Below, piece by piece: positions 43,416 to 50,524 of a DNA stretch of 64,000 bases; within the stretch, counting starts at the first letter, position 1, and each line of letters opens with the position of its first letter. The DNA is from Clostridia bacterium. Its GTDB lineage: Bacteria; Bacillota; Clostridia; Christensenellales; Aristaeellaceae. Made by a program: the position numbers and the translations under genes. The stretch spans positions 52,451 to 116,450 of the forward strand of contig JAFRLY010000001.1 of NCBI GenBank assembly GCA_017431005.1. The letters run 5' to 3'. The notes below the pieces were generated by a model, which was not told the origin of the DNA, made no database searches, and saw only the letters and a list, made by a program, of their open reading frames with translations.

Positions 43416-44540
43416 TCAGATCACAACATTGACCGCGATCACAATGGACTCGACGGACCCTGCCAGCAGCAGGGCCACTTGGACCGGCATCGCCTTATGC
43501 GCGGCCCGGTCGGCGTCCGGCTGATTATCGTAGGAATCCGCCCAGAGGGTGAAGCCGTTCTCCGGCATATCCCCGGCTGCCAGCGGCCCGGCGGTGGCTC
43601 CCCGCCATACGCCGGTGGCCAGCACGCCCCGGTCCGCAAAGCCGGACAGGACGGCGGAGAACCGGTTGATGAACTGCGCGGTGGTGTCGTCCGTCTGCGG
43701 CAGGCGGGAGCCGCTGTCCGCCAGCAGGGACACCGCCTCCGTCTGCAGGGCGTCCGCGATCATGTCCAGATACAGCGCCTCGTCATACCGCATCCCGGAG
43801 GCGGTGGTTCCCTTCTCCAGCAGGAGATGGGTGAAGCCCCGGGTCACATAGACATTGCCGTTCAGGGCCTGGATCGCATCAACCTCGGCCTGCGTCAGAT
43901 TCTGCGGCTGGATTCCCTGTACCGTCTGATAGCACAGGGAGAAAGCGGAGGCGGCATGCGCTGCCTGCAGCCCCATGGCGGTGCCCATGACAGCGGCCGC
44001 GTCGGAGGGCTCAGCCACGTAAGTCACCAGAACTCTGCGGGAAGAAAGATTAAAAAGTGATTCCAGCAGGCTGCCGGAGGCGGTGACGGAGGCCGGCGTG
44101 CCCGTGACCGGGAGGAAGAGCATCATCGGATGCTCAGCGGAGCGGACCGCCTCGTCAAGGGCCAGCAGCGCGGCCTTGTCCGCAGCGCCGGCCGGGAAGA
44201 CGCCGTAGAAGCCGGAGGTTTTCTGCAGAGCCGCGGCCAGGGCGGCAGCGGGCGTCTCAGCGGAAGGATAGCAGGAGACCAGGAGGCGGGCCGGGGAGGG
44301 CGAAGCCCCGAAATACTTCAGCGCGGCCTTGTATGCCTCGTCCGCGGCGGTAAAGCCGGCGGATATCAGACCTGCGGCCGCCTCTGTTGCGGAGGCGAAG
44401 GTCAGCAGGCGCTTCTCCTCCGTGAAGGAGGCGCAGGGAGCCAGGATCAGACCGTTATCGAAGGCCGAAGCGGAGGCAGAGGAGCGGACCGCGTTGACCA
44501 CAACCCGGGCGATGGTATTGGTACTGAGCGTAATAATCAC
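43416..44540 (-). CDS. phage contractile tail sheath protein (DUF3383-like)
   Basis: 374 aa. The N-terminal segment and the C-terminal part NGFTLWADSYDNQPDADRAAHKAMPVQVALLLAGSVESIVIAVNVVI resemble the subtilisin-sheath fold end with a final beta arm. ITLSTNTIARVV at the start and the Ala-rich Rossmann-like centre fit DUF3383 sheaths. Family role: forms the contractile sleeve around the tube. Gene order sheath, tube, chaperones, tape measure is standard for myophages. Confidence 0.75.
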   Translation of the reverse strand: MIITLSTNTIARVVVNAVRSSASASAFDNGLILAPCASFTEEKRLLTFASATEAAAGLISAGFTAADEAYKAALKYFGASPSPARLLVSCYPSAETPAAALAAALQKTSGFYGVFPAGAADKAALLALDEAVRSAEHPMMLFLPVTGTPASVTASGSLLESLFNLSSRRVLVTYVAEPSDAAAVMGTAMGLQAAHAASAFSLCYQTVQGIQPQNLTQAEVDAIQALNGNVYVTRGFTHLLLEKGTTASGMRYDEALYLDMIADALQTEAVSLLADSGSRLPQTDDTTAQFINRFSAVLSGFADRGVLATGVWRGATAGPLAAGDMPENGFTLWADSYDNQPDADRAAHKAMPVQVALLLAGSVESIVIAVNVVI

Positions 44541-45130
44541 CTCACTGACATCAGAATATCAGGCGCCGTGTTTACAGCCGGCAGGGAAACGGCAATCTCA
44601 TCTCTTACGCGGAGAGAAACGGAGAGATCCGCCCGGCGGCGCCAGAGGGAGCCGGCCGGCTCCCGGAGAATCAGCGCCTGGGGCGGATCCGGAATCGGGT
44701 AAATGCCGGCGGCGCGGAGAATGCTCCGGGGCTTTCCGTTCCCGTCCAGATACAGCAGCGCCCGGATCCGGTGCGCGTGCTCCTCGGCGTACGGCCCGTA
44801 GCAGACGATGATCAGCCGCCAGGCCGGGAAGGACCGGATTTCCGCGGGAATCTCCGCTGCCGGCCCGGGCTCCGGAGGCCGCAGCCCGTCCGGGCTCCGC
44901 AGGGTAAAGACAGCCGGAACCTGCATCTGCGGCCGGACGGCGGCTGCGTCCTCCGTTTCCAGATAATAGTAGACGACGTCCCGCTCCCGGGGAGGCCTCG
45001 GCGCGTTCTCCGGCTCGGTGTATGCCGGCTGGATCAGGGCGGAGGCAGCCGGGGAATCAGGCGCCAGGCCCAGGCAGGCGCACAGGGCGGTCCAGATTGC
45101 CTCATTCATTACAGTGCTTTCAGTGTTCAT
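44537..45130 (-). CDS. phage tail terminator-like protein (LIC_12616 type)
   Basis: 197 aa, start ATG 45130 behind AGGAGAATCCGG. Segments VYYYLETEDAAAVRPQMQ and WRLIIVCYGPYAEEHAHRIRALLY match the small neck/tail-terminator proteins that cap contractile tails (LIC_12616 family). Overlaps the sheath gene by four bases. Confidence 0.65.
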   Translation of the reverse strand: MNTESTVMNEAIWTALCACLGLAPDSPAASALIQPAYTEPENAPRPPRERDVVYYYLETEDAAAVRPQMQVPAVFTLRSPDGLRPPEPGPAAEIPAEIRSFPAWRLIIVCYGPYAEEHAHRIRALLYLDGNGKPRSILRAAGIYPIPDPPQALILREPAGSLWRRRADLSVSLRVRDEIAVSLPAVNTAPDILMSVR

Positions 45131-45141
45131 CCGGATTCTCC

Positions 45142-45648
45142 TTATCTGCTGACAATTTCCCAGGAAAAGGCGCGGTAAAGCCCGCCGGTATCGTAAAGCG
45201 GCCGGTCAAAGCCCTTCCCGGAGATATAAACCCCCTTCCCGGCGGGACGGTTGTAAATCCATCCCCCGTGGACGGTGACCGGACTGTTCCCGGGAGCAAT
45301 CCCGGCGTCGATGTATGCCCGGATGCCGTCCGCCCCGAGCTGTCCGCAGGCCTCCAGGGCTGCCTGCGTCTTCGGCAGGTCGCCGGCATGGGCGGCCGCG
45401 GCCGCTTCGCGCAGGGCTTCCGCCATTCCGGCCCGGGTTTCCGGCCGGGAAAGCGCGGGCCGCACCACCGGCCGGGGCGGAATGCGCATGACCGGGGAGC
45501 CGTGCTCCTGGATGGCCAGGAGGAACCGGGCCCTCGCCGGGGCGGAGGCCGGAAGCCCGGCCTGCACGGCATGGCCGGAAAGCCAGCGCAGCGCGGCGTT
45601 CCGTTTCTCCTGCGCGGCAGTGTTTTCAACGGTTCTGAGCCGGATCAG
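45142..45648 (-). CDS. phage neck/head-tail joining protein (HK97 gp10-like)
   Basis: About 168 aa if started at CTG 45648, seven bases after a perfect AGGAGG; no ATG, GTG or TTG fits better, though an ATG at 45762 opens a longer frame without a ribosome binding site. The C-terminus YDTGGLYRAFSWEI and PPRPVVRPAL fit gp10-like neck proteins (RPFmRPAL then DTG-L motifs). Joins head and tail. The start needs checking. Confidence 0.65.
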   Translation of the reverse strand: MIRLRTVENTAAQEKRNAALRWLSGHAVQAGLPASAPARARFLLAIQEHGSPVMRIPPRPVVRPALSRPETRAGMAEALREAAAAAHAGDLPKTQAALEACGQLGADGIRAYIDAGIAPGNSPVTVHGGWIYNRPAGKGVYISGKGFDRPLYDTGGLYRAFSWEIVSR

Positions 45649-45758
45649 AAAATCACCTCCTGAACGCGGCGGATTTTTTTTCGGGAAAATGACGGTTTTG
45701 CGCTGACGCCCCGGAAATTCATGCGTATACATAAATGTGACCGGTGAGCATTCGAGGC

Positions 45759-46166
45759 TCACGGCACATACATTCCGAAGGTATGCATGCGGATGAGCGC
45801 CAGCAGCTGAAGGCCGTAAACGGTTTCCGGCAGATCCGCCAGGGAAGTCCGGCCGGCGGAGGCTGAAGAGGAGGAAGAGGACGCGTAGGTAACCGCGACC
45901 TCCCCGACCTTCTGGGAAGCAATCTGCTGCTGCTTCTCCCCGGCTGACGCGATGACCGCCATGGAGGCTTCGGTTCCTTCCGGCGGCGCGGATTTCGCGT
46001 AAAGCGTCAGCTTATGGGCGGCGTACAGCCGCCGGGCTTCCGCCGCGTCCTCCCCGAAGGAGGAGAAACGGGCGTTGGCCTGAAGCAGAAAGGTATCCAG
46101 CACCAGTGCCGGCTCAAACGCGGAAAACTGCGGATAGAAGGCCAGGAATTCCTCCCGGGTGATCAT
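45759..46166 (-). CDS. phage head-tail connector (DUF4054)
   Basis: 135 aa, start ATG 46166 behind GGAGGAAGCGCC, overlapping the upstream stop by four bases. ITREEFLAFYPQFSAF with the helical centre ARRLYAAHKLTLYAKS and LAALIRMHTF-like end is the DUF4054 pattern of capsid connector proteins that follow the capsid genes in this phage group. Confidence 0.8.
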   Translation of the reverse strand: MITREEFLAFYPQFSAFEPALVLDTFLLQANARFSSFGEDAAEARRLYAAHKLTLYAKSAPPEGTEASMAVIASAGEKQQQIASQKVGEVAVTYASSSSSSASAGRTSLADLPETVYGLQLLALIRMHTFGMYVP

Positions 46167-46561
46167 GGCGCTTCCTCCTCTCCGCTTTCCTCCGGCTTTT
46201 CCTCCGGAACAAGCACTGCGGTTCCCCTGCAGAACCGGAACACGGTCCAGGGCTCCAGGGCAACCAGCCGCCAGACGCGGCCGTCCCAGTGAATGCGGTC
46301 CGGAGGATGGTAGACACGGCCGAGGTTTTCCCCCATGCAGAGCGGAAAGGCCGTGTAGATGACGATGAACTCTTCCCGGCGGTCTTCCTCCGGGAGCATG
46401 GTGGCCTGATCGGCCTGCCCGGGCTGGACGCAGCCGACGGTGGGAATCAGGACGCCGGAGGTTTTCTCCGCGGCGCCCTTGCGGCGCCGGACGGCGGAAC
46501 GCTCCACCGTGAAGCTGGCGGCTCCCATGCCGGGGCTCGACAGAAGCGCGGAAATGTTCAA
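46163..46561 (-). CDS. phage head-closure/collar protein
   Basis: 132 aa. I set the start at TTG 46561, seven bases after AGGAGGG; the only upstream ATG (46630) has no ribosome binding site. Sequence FTVERSAVRRRKGAA then DRIHWDGRVWRLVALEPW shows the small beta-barrel of head-closure proteins (gp16 of SPP1-like). Overlaps the DUF4054 gene by four bases. Confidence 0.65.
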   Translation of the reverse strand: MNISALLSSPGMGAASFTVERSAVRRRKGAAEKTSGVLIPTVGCVQPGQADQATMLPEEDRREEFIVIYTAFPLCMGENLGRVYHPPDRIHWDGRVWRLVALEPWTVFRFCRGTAVLVPEEKPEESGEEEAP

Positions 46562-46647
46562 GCAAAGGCCCTCCTGTGAGGTGCCGCCGGAGAAAGGATC
46601 TCCGGCGGCGGATTCGGAAAAAGAATGCAATCGGGCAACGGATATGG

Positions 46648-46653
46648 TATTAT
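46648..46653 (+). promoter_or_regulatory. extended -10 promoter of the inserted secreted-protein gene
   Basis: TGG-TATTAT, an extended -10 (TGnTATTAT), 56 bp before the ATG at 46709. No convincing -35. It gives the inserted gene its own transcription start, opposed to the phage genes. Confidence 0.35.
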
Positions 46654-46708
46654 GTTCAGATGCCCGGGAATGCGCCTCAGGCGCGGAAAGAGAAAGGAGT
46701 ATTACTCA

Positions 46709-47335
46709 ATGAAAAAGTTACAGAAACTCGCATCCCTGTTCATGGCCGCGGCCCTGTCCCTGACTTCTGCGGCTGCCCTGGCGGACATCATCGCTCCGGA
46801 CGATTCGGATTATGATGATCTGGCCGGCGTCACGGTCAACGCGACGGTCGGTGAATATCACGAAGCGGACAATACCTTCACGGTCACCCTGTATGCCGAC
46901 GACGTCTATGAGATTGATGACATCGATGAGCTGAAGAAAGGCGACATCGTGCTGGCGGGCGGCCAGGTCTTCGAGGTCGCTGACAAGTCTGTCGACGAGT
47001 TCGGCGAGACCCTGGTCAAGTGCACCAACGGCTGGGAAATCATCTTCTCCCAGGTGGGCGATGACAAGATGATCGCCATGAACAATGAGGATGAACGCCG
47101 CTTCATGCACGTCTTCGCGCAGCTGCAGCTGCCGGTTGCCGGCGGCATTACCTTCGAGGATGCCTCCAACCCGGATGAGAAGCCCGTGACCTACACCGGT
47201 CTGCAGGAGATCCTGAAGATCAAGCAGGAGAAGGAAACCAACAGCATCGGACTGGATTTCTACGCCACCGTGATCACCATGAACAAAAAGATGGAGATCG
47301 TAAGGATTTACCAGGAGTTTGACGTCGCGCAGTAA
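46709..47335 (+). CDS. secreted protein of unknown function inserted in the phage module
   Basis: 208 aa, start ATG behind GAAAGGAGTATTACTCA. Residues 1-24 are a signal peptide ending SAAALA|D, then an acidic, beta-rich protein with VYEIDDIDELKKGDIVLAGG and VEDKS-like repeats, perhaps an SLBB- or transglutaminase-free adhesion-like fold; I do not recognise a family. No sortase signal. It lies opposite to the phage genes between the head-closure and capsid-side genes and carries its own promoter and terminator, so it is a host cargo gene. Its signal-peptide style matches that of the binding protein at 6888. Confidence 0.75.
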   Translation: MKKLQKLASLFMAAALSLTSAAALADIIAPDDSDYDDLAGVTVNATVGEYHEADNTFTVTLYADDVYEIDDIDELKKGDIVLAGGQVFEVADKSVDEFGETLVKCTNGWEIIFSQVGDDKMIAMNNEDERRFMHVFAQLQLPVAGGITFEDASNPDEKPVTYTGLQEILKIKQEKETNSIGLDFYATVITMNKKMEIVRIYQEFDVAQ

Positions 47336-47348
47336 AACCGCGCTTCGG

Positions 47349-47639
47349 TCAGGCTCCGGCAGGGGAGGCCGCGCTGCTTCGCGCGGCCTTCTCTTTTTTG
47401 CGTCCGGATTCCGCCGCGGCTTCCGCCGGGGTCTCCGGATCATTCTCAAGCGCCTTCTTCTGGGCGGCGGACTGGGCCACCTCCAGGGAGCGCTCCGCCA
47501 CCAGCAGGGCAAAGAGCGGATCCTGGCGGATCGCCTCCGGCGCCTCGACGAAGGTCAGCCGGTCGGCAGGGGTAACGCGGAACAGTGTGCCGCCCTGTTT
47601 ATCATGAAACGAGACGCACACCCGGGATAAAATCAGCAT
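47349..47639 (-). CDS. small phage protein downstream of the capsid gene
   Basis: 96 aa, start ATG behind GGAGGAAAACC. N-terminal half FHDKQGGTLFRVTPADRLTF followed by a helical, Glu/Ala-rich tail. Such short proteins follow DUF2184 capsid genes in related phages; function unknown. The C-terminal codons double as the terminator stem of the inserted secreted-protein gene, suggesting that insertion altered this end. Confidence 0.6.
   Translation of the reverse strand: MLILSRVCVSFHDKQGGTLFRVTPADRLTFVEAPEAIRQDPLFALLVAERSLEVAQSAAQKKALENDPETPAEAAAESGRKKEKAARSSAASPAGA
47366..47396 (+). terminator. terminator of the inserted secreted-protein gene
   Basis: AGGCCGCGC-TGCTT-CGCGCGGCCT followed by TCTCTTTTTT. 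It lies within the last codons of the small phage gene on the other strand. Confidence 0.8.
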
Positions 47640-47651
47640 GGTTTTCCTCCT

Positions 47652-48617
47652 TTATATGCCGTCCATGTACCTTACAGTACTGGGATACAGGAAACGGACT
47701 TCGGAGAACTGGCAGATATAGGGAATCTTGATCCGCATCTCCGCGTACTCCGTATCCATCCTGCGCAGGGGCTGCGTCAGGTTGAAGCAGATCCGGTCCG
47801 GCTGGTTCATGTAGGCCACGATCCGGTCGGTGCCGCCGGAGCCTGCGCCGGTGCACCACTTGCAGGGGGAGATCACCAGATTCCCGCCCTGCTGGGCGGT
47901 CAGGTTGTTCTCCAGGATGTAGGTCAGGATGGACCGCTCGGAATCGTCGGAAACCTTCCGGGTTACCAGCTGGCCGAACTGCGCGACGGGCACCAGGATG
48001 TGGTTCGGCAGCGCGTCGGAGGAGCAGTCGTTGTCCGCCCAGGTTTCGGCGAGAATCGTGTTGATGTCCGCCAGAATCTCATCCGCGGTCTTGGCTGCCC
48101 ATTCGGTTTCGCCGCTCTCCGTCTGTCCGGCGGAGGAGCGGGTCACGATCGGGGAGGTGCACAGGCCGTAGCTGTTCACCTTGCGGAAGCCCTGGTAGAC
48201 GTTCCGGTCGATCATCTTGTCGCAGTGGAGCCGGATGCCCTTGTTCAGGAAGGTTTCCGGATCCCGGCCCACCTGGGCCATCTTTTCCCGCTCCATCGTG
48301 GAGAAGGACATGTATTCCGCGAAGTTGAAGGTTCGGGCCACCGCCTTGGACAGGTCCGCCTGGATCACCGGGATGTCGTTGGCCGCCTCAAAGAAGAGGC
48401 CGTCCTCGTCCCCGCCGGTGGAGGCGTAGGTCACGTCGATGCTCGCGATGGATTCCACGAGCCCGCCGCCGGTGACGACGGGCATGTCCCGGGGCCAGTC
48501 CGTGCCGGACAGCGGCTCCAGGATGGTTTCGTCCACCTTCTCCAGCTCCTTCATCAGGAAGGTGTAGGAGTCGTTGGCCAGGATGGACGGGGTCAGCGCG
48601 CGTGGAGTTCTGATCAT
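47652..48617 (-). CDS. major capsid protein (DUF2184)
   Basis: 321 aa. Contains MVPVAQF-type and VDVTYASTG, FEAANDIPVIQADLSK, RNVYQGF and late LRRMDTEYAEMRIKIPYICQFSEVRFLYP, the pattern of DUF2184 capsid proteins (HK97 fold). Follows the cement-like gene by 11 bp. With DUF1073 portal and DUF2213 protein this forms the standard head set of this phage group. Start ATG behind GAGGTGAAATGAT. Confidence 0.8.
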   Translation of the reverse strand: MIRTPRALTPSILANDSYTFLMKELEKVDETILEPLSGTDWPRDMPVVTGGGLVESIASIDVTYASTGGDEDGLFFEAANDIPVIQADLSKAVARTFNFAEYMSFSTMEREKMAQVGRDPETFLNKGIRLHCDKMIDRNVYQGFRKVNSYGLCTSPIVTRSSAGQTESGETEWAAKTADEILADINTILAETWADNDCSSDALPNHILVPVAQFGQLVTRKVSDDSERSILTYILENNLTAQQGGNLVISPCKWCTGAGSGGTDRIVAYMNQPDRICFNLTQPLRRMDTEYAEMRIKIPYICQFSEVRFLYPSTVRYMDGI

Positions 48618-48628
48618 ATCATTTCACC

Positions 48629-49117
48629 TCACATCAAATTACGGGTCACCAGCACGACCTCGGCCATGCCGTTGGCGTCCCGGCCGGTGCGGAAGCGGCA
48701 GCCCGGGATCATGAGCGTGCTGGAGGAGGACGCGGAAACGGCCTTGCCGGTGTCCAGGTTGATGTACACCTGCTTGCCGGGCAGGATGCCGCTGCCGGCG
48801 GCCTCGAGAACGATCGAGCCCCGGGTCAGCACGTCCACCATTTCACCTGCCTCATAGGCGCCGCGGCTGTTCTCATCCTCGGTGCCGTAGACGTTCGGCG
48901 TCTTGGCGGGAGAGCGGACAGCGAAGCCCAGGAAGGTTTCCGTGCCGGCGCCGGCCTGAATGCCGGTAACGCCGGTGCGCTCGGAATCCTGGAAGACCGG
49001 GGATCCGAAGGGAATCGCCGTGCCGGACACGTTGGCATAGGCTTCGACGATGTCATCCACCGCGCGGGAGATCGCTCCAGCCCAGCCGTTGGGAAAACCG
49101 GAAATCACTTTACCCAT
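48629..49117 (-). CDS. capsid cement/decoration-like structural protein
   Basis: 162 aa beta-rich protein, start ATG behind GGAGGTGACGATTC. PFGSPVFQ and GILPGKQVYINLDTGKAV fit the small decoration (gp24/DUF2190-like) proteins found between the DUF2213 and DUF2184 genes. It would stabilise capsid joints. Confidence 0.65.
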   Translation of the reverse strand: MGKVISGFPNGWAGAISRAVDDIVEAYANVSGTAIPFGSPVFQDSERTGVTGIQAGAGTETFLGFAVRSPAKTPNVYGTEDENSRGAYEAGEMVDVLTRGSIVLEAAGSGILPGKQVYINLDTGKAVSASSSSTLMIPGCRFRTGRDANGMAEVVLVTRNLM

Positions 49118-49134
49118 GAATCGTCACCTCCGTA

Positions 49135-50511
49135 TCAGACCCTGCAGTTGATGTTGCGGCTCGCCATGATCCGCCGGCCCAGCTCCGCGGGATCCGCGGC
49201 GCGGTCCTTCCTGCCGGCCCGGGCCAGGGCGGCATAGGCGCCCGGGGTGCTCTGCCGGCTGTCACCGGCGGTCCTGCGCAGCCGGCGGGCGATCTCGCCG
49301 CACACCTGCTTCCGCTGCTCCTTCGGCATCCGGGCGATGGCCGGGCGCACGGCCTTCAGCGCGGCGCGCACCGCGTCGGCGGCCAGGGGGTTCTGCTCTT
49401 CGCATTCGTCCGCGTCCTGCTCCGGCTCCAGCACGGTGGAGGGCTCCAGCACCTCCTCCATGATTTCGGCGATCTCCCGGGTATCGGCGTCCGCGGGCGC
49501 TTCCGCGGCGGCGCCGGCCTCCACGGCCTTGGCGACCGCTTCCGCGATTTCGGATACGGGGTCGCTTTCCTCGTCTGCGGCGGCGGGCGTCAGCAGCGCG
49601 ATGATCCGGTCCAGCCGCTCGAGAATCGCGGCCTCCGGATCGCTGTCCTGACTGGCTTCCGTCTCCTCCGCGGGCGTTTCGGCGGGCGCTTCCGGGGGAT
49701 ACCCGACGACAATGGTCTCCGGCGCCTCAGCGGGGGCGGCCGGCAGCTCTTCGGTCAGGTTCTCGACAATTTCCGCCACAGCCTCAATGGCTTCCGCGTC
49801 TCCGTCCCGCGCCATGCGGACCAGCTTTTTATACAGGGATTTCTTCATGCTTTTCAGGCTCCTTTCAGTCTTTGGCTTCTCGTGCGATCGCCGTTCACCG
49901 CTCTGACTTCGCAGACACTGCTCGTCAGTCGCGGACGGCTGTAGCATGGGAACCGTTACCCAAATCGAAGATTTGGACGGTTCCTCATCGCGTATGGATA
50001 CTCTCGGGCCGGCGCGTCCGGCGTCCACCACGGCGATATGGTTGCCGCGGATGTTCCGCTGCACGTACTGCCCGTTCTCCTCCCGCAGCTCATACAGGTA
50101 GCCGCAGGAGATTTCCCGTTTCCCGTCCTTCAGGATGGCGTCGATCAGCGTCCGGTCCTGGATGATCAGATCCGCCAGCAGCAGATCGGACATCTCTCCG
50201 GTTCCCCGGCGCACGTTGTGGGCGTGCCCTCTGGACAGGTACCGGACGTTTTCCAGGGTGACGCCGTCCGGGGGATGGTCGTTGGTCACCGGCATCCCCT
50301 CAAAGGACGCGATGGTCGCCGGGGAGAACACCTCCTCCGGCGGGCGGACCACAGGAATCAGGGGATCCCCCCGCGCCGGGGGCAGCCCAAGCTCCTGCGG
50401 CAGGTACTCCTGCGTGCCCGTCCGCGCCACCGGCACGTTCAGGCACAGCAGGTATCCCTCCGGTTCCCGGAGGGACAGGTTTTCGGATAACCGTGTTCCG
50501 TAGTACTGCAT
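49135..50511 (-). CDS. DUF2213 head protein (scaffold/protease-like) with in-frame repeat insertion
   Basis: 458 aa open frame, start ATG 50511 behind AAAGGAGGAAGC. Residues 1-174 are the DUF2213 domain (VTNDHPPDGVTLENVRYLSRGHA, then GNHIAVVDAGRAGPRVSIRD). Residues about 175-209 are encoded by copy 2 of the structured repeat. From MKKSLYKKLVRMARDGDAE (ATG 49848, ten bases after its own GGAG) starts an acidic helical C-terminal part of 237 aa. The frame stays open, but the internal start is well placed, so two proteins may be made. Family members participate in head maturation. Confidence 0.7.
   Translation of the reverse strand: MQYYGTRLSENLSLREPEGYLLCLNVPVARTGTQEYLPQELGLPPARGDPLIPVVRPPEEVFSPATIASFEGMPVTNDHPPDGVTLENVRYLSRGHAHNVRRGTGEMSDLLLADLIIQDRTLIDAILKDGKREISCGYLYELREENGQYVQRNIRGNHIAVVDAGRAGPRVSIRDEEPSKSSIWVTVPMLQPSATDEQCLRSQSGERRSHEKPKTERSLKSMKKSLYKKLVRMARDGDAEAIEAVAEIVENLTEELPAAPAEAPETIVVGYPPEAPAETPAEETEASQDSDPEAAILERLDRIIALLTPAAADEESDPVSEIAEAVAKAVEAGAAAEAPADADTREIAEIMEEVLEPSTVLEPEQDADECEEQNPLAADAVRAALKAVRPAIARMPKEQRKQVCGEIARRLRRTAGDSRQSTPGAYAALARAGRKDRAADPAELGRRIMASRNINCRV
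49884..49989. repeat. structured repeat, copy 2, inside the DUF2213 frame
   Basis: 106 bp from GCGATCG to CATC. Stem 1 GAC-TTC-GCAG-ACA-CTGC-TC-GTC (49904-49926), constant CTGTAGCAT, stem 2 GGAACCGT-TAC-CCAAATC-GAA-GATTTGG-ACGGTTCC (49949-49984). Relative to copy 1 both stems show compensating base changes while the core and the CCAAATC/GATTTGG pair are unchanged. In the minus-strand gene it encodes a linker peptide (SSIWVTVPMLQPSATDEQ and onward) without breaking the frame. Confidence 0.8.
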
Positions 50512-50524
50512 GCTTCCTCCTTTC

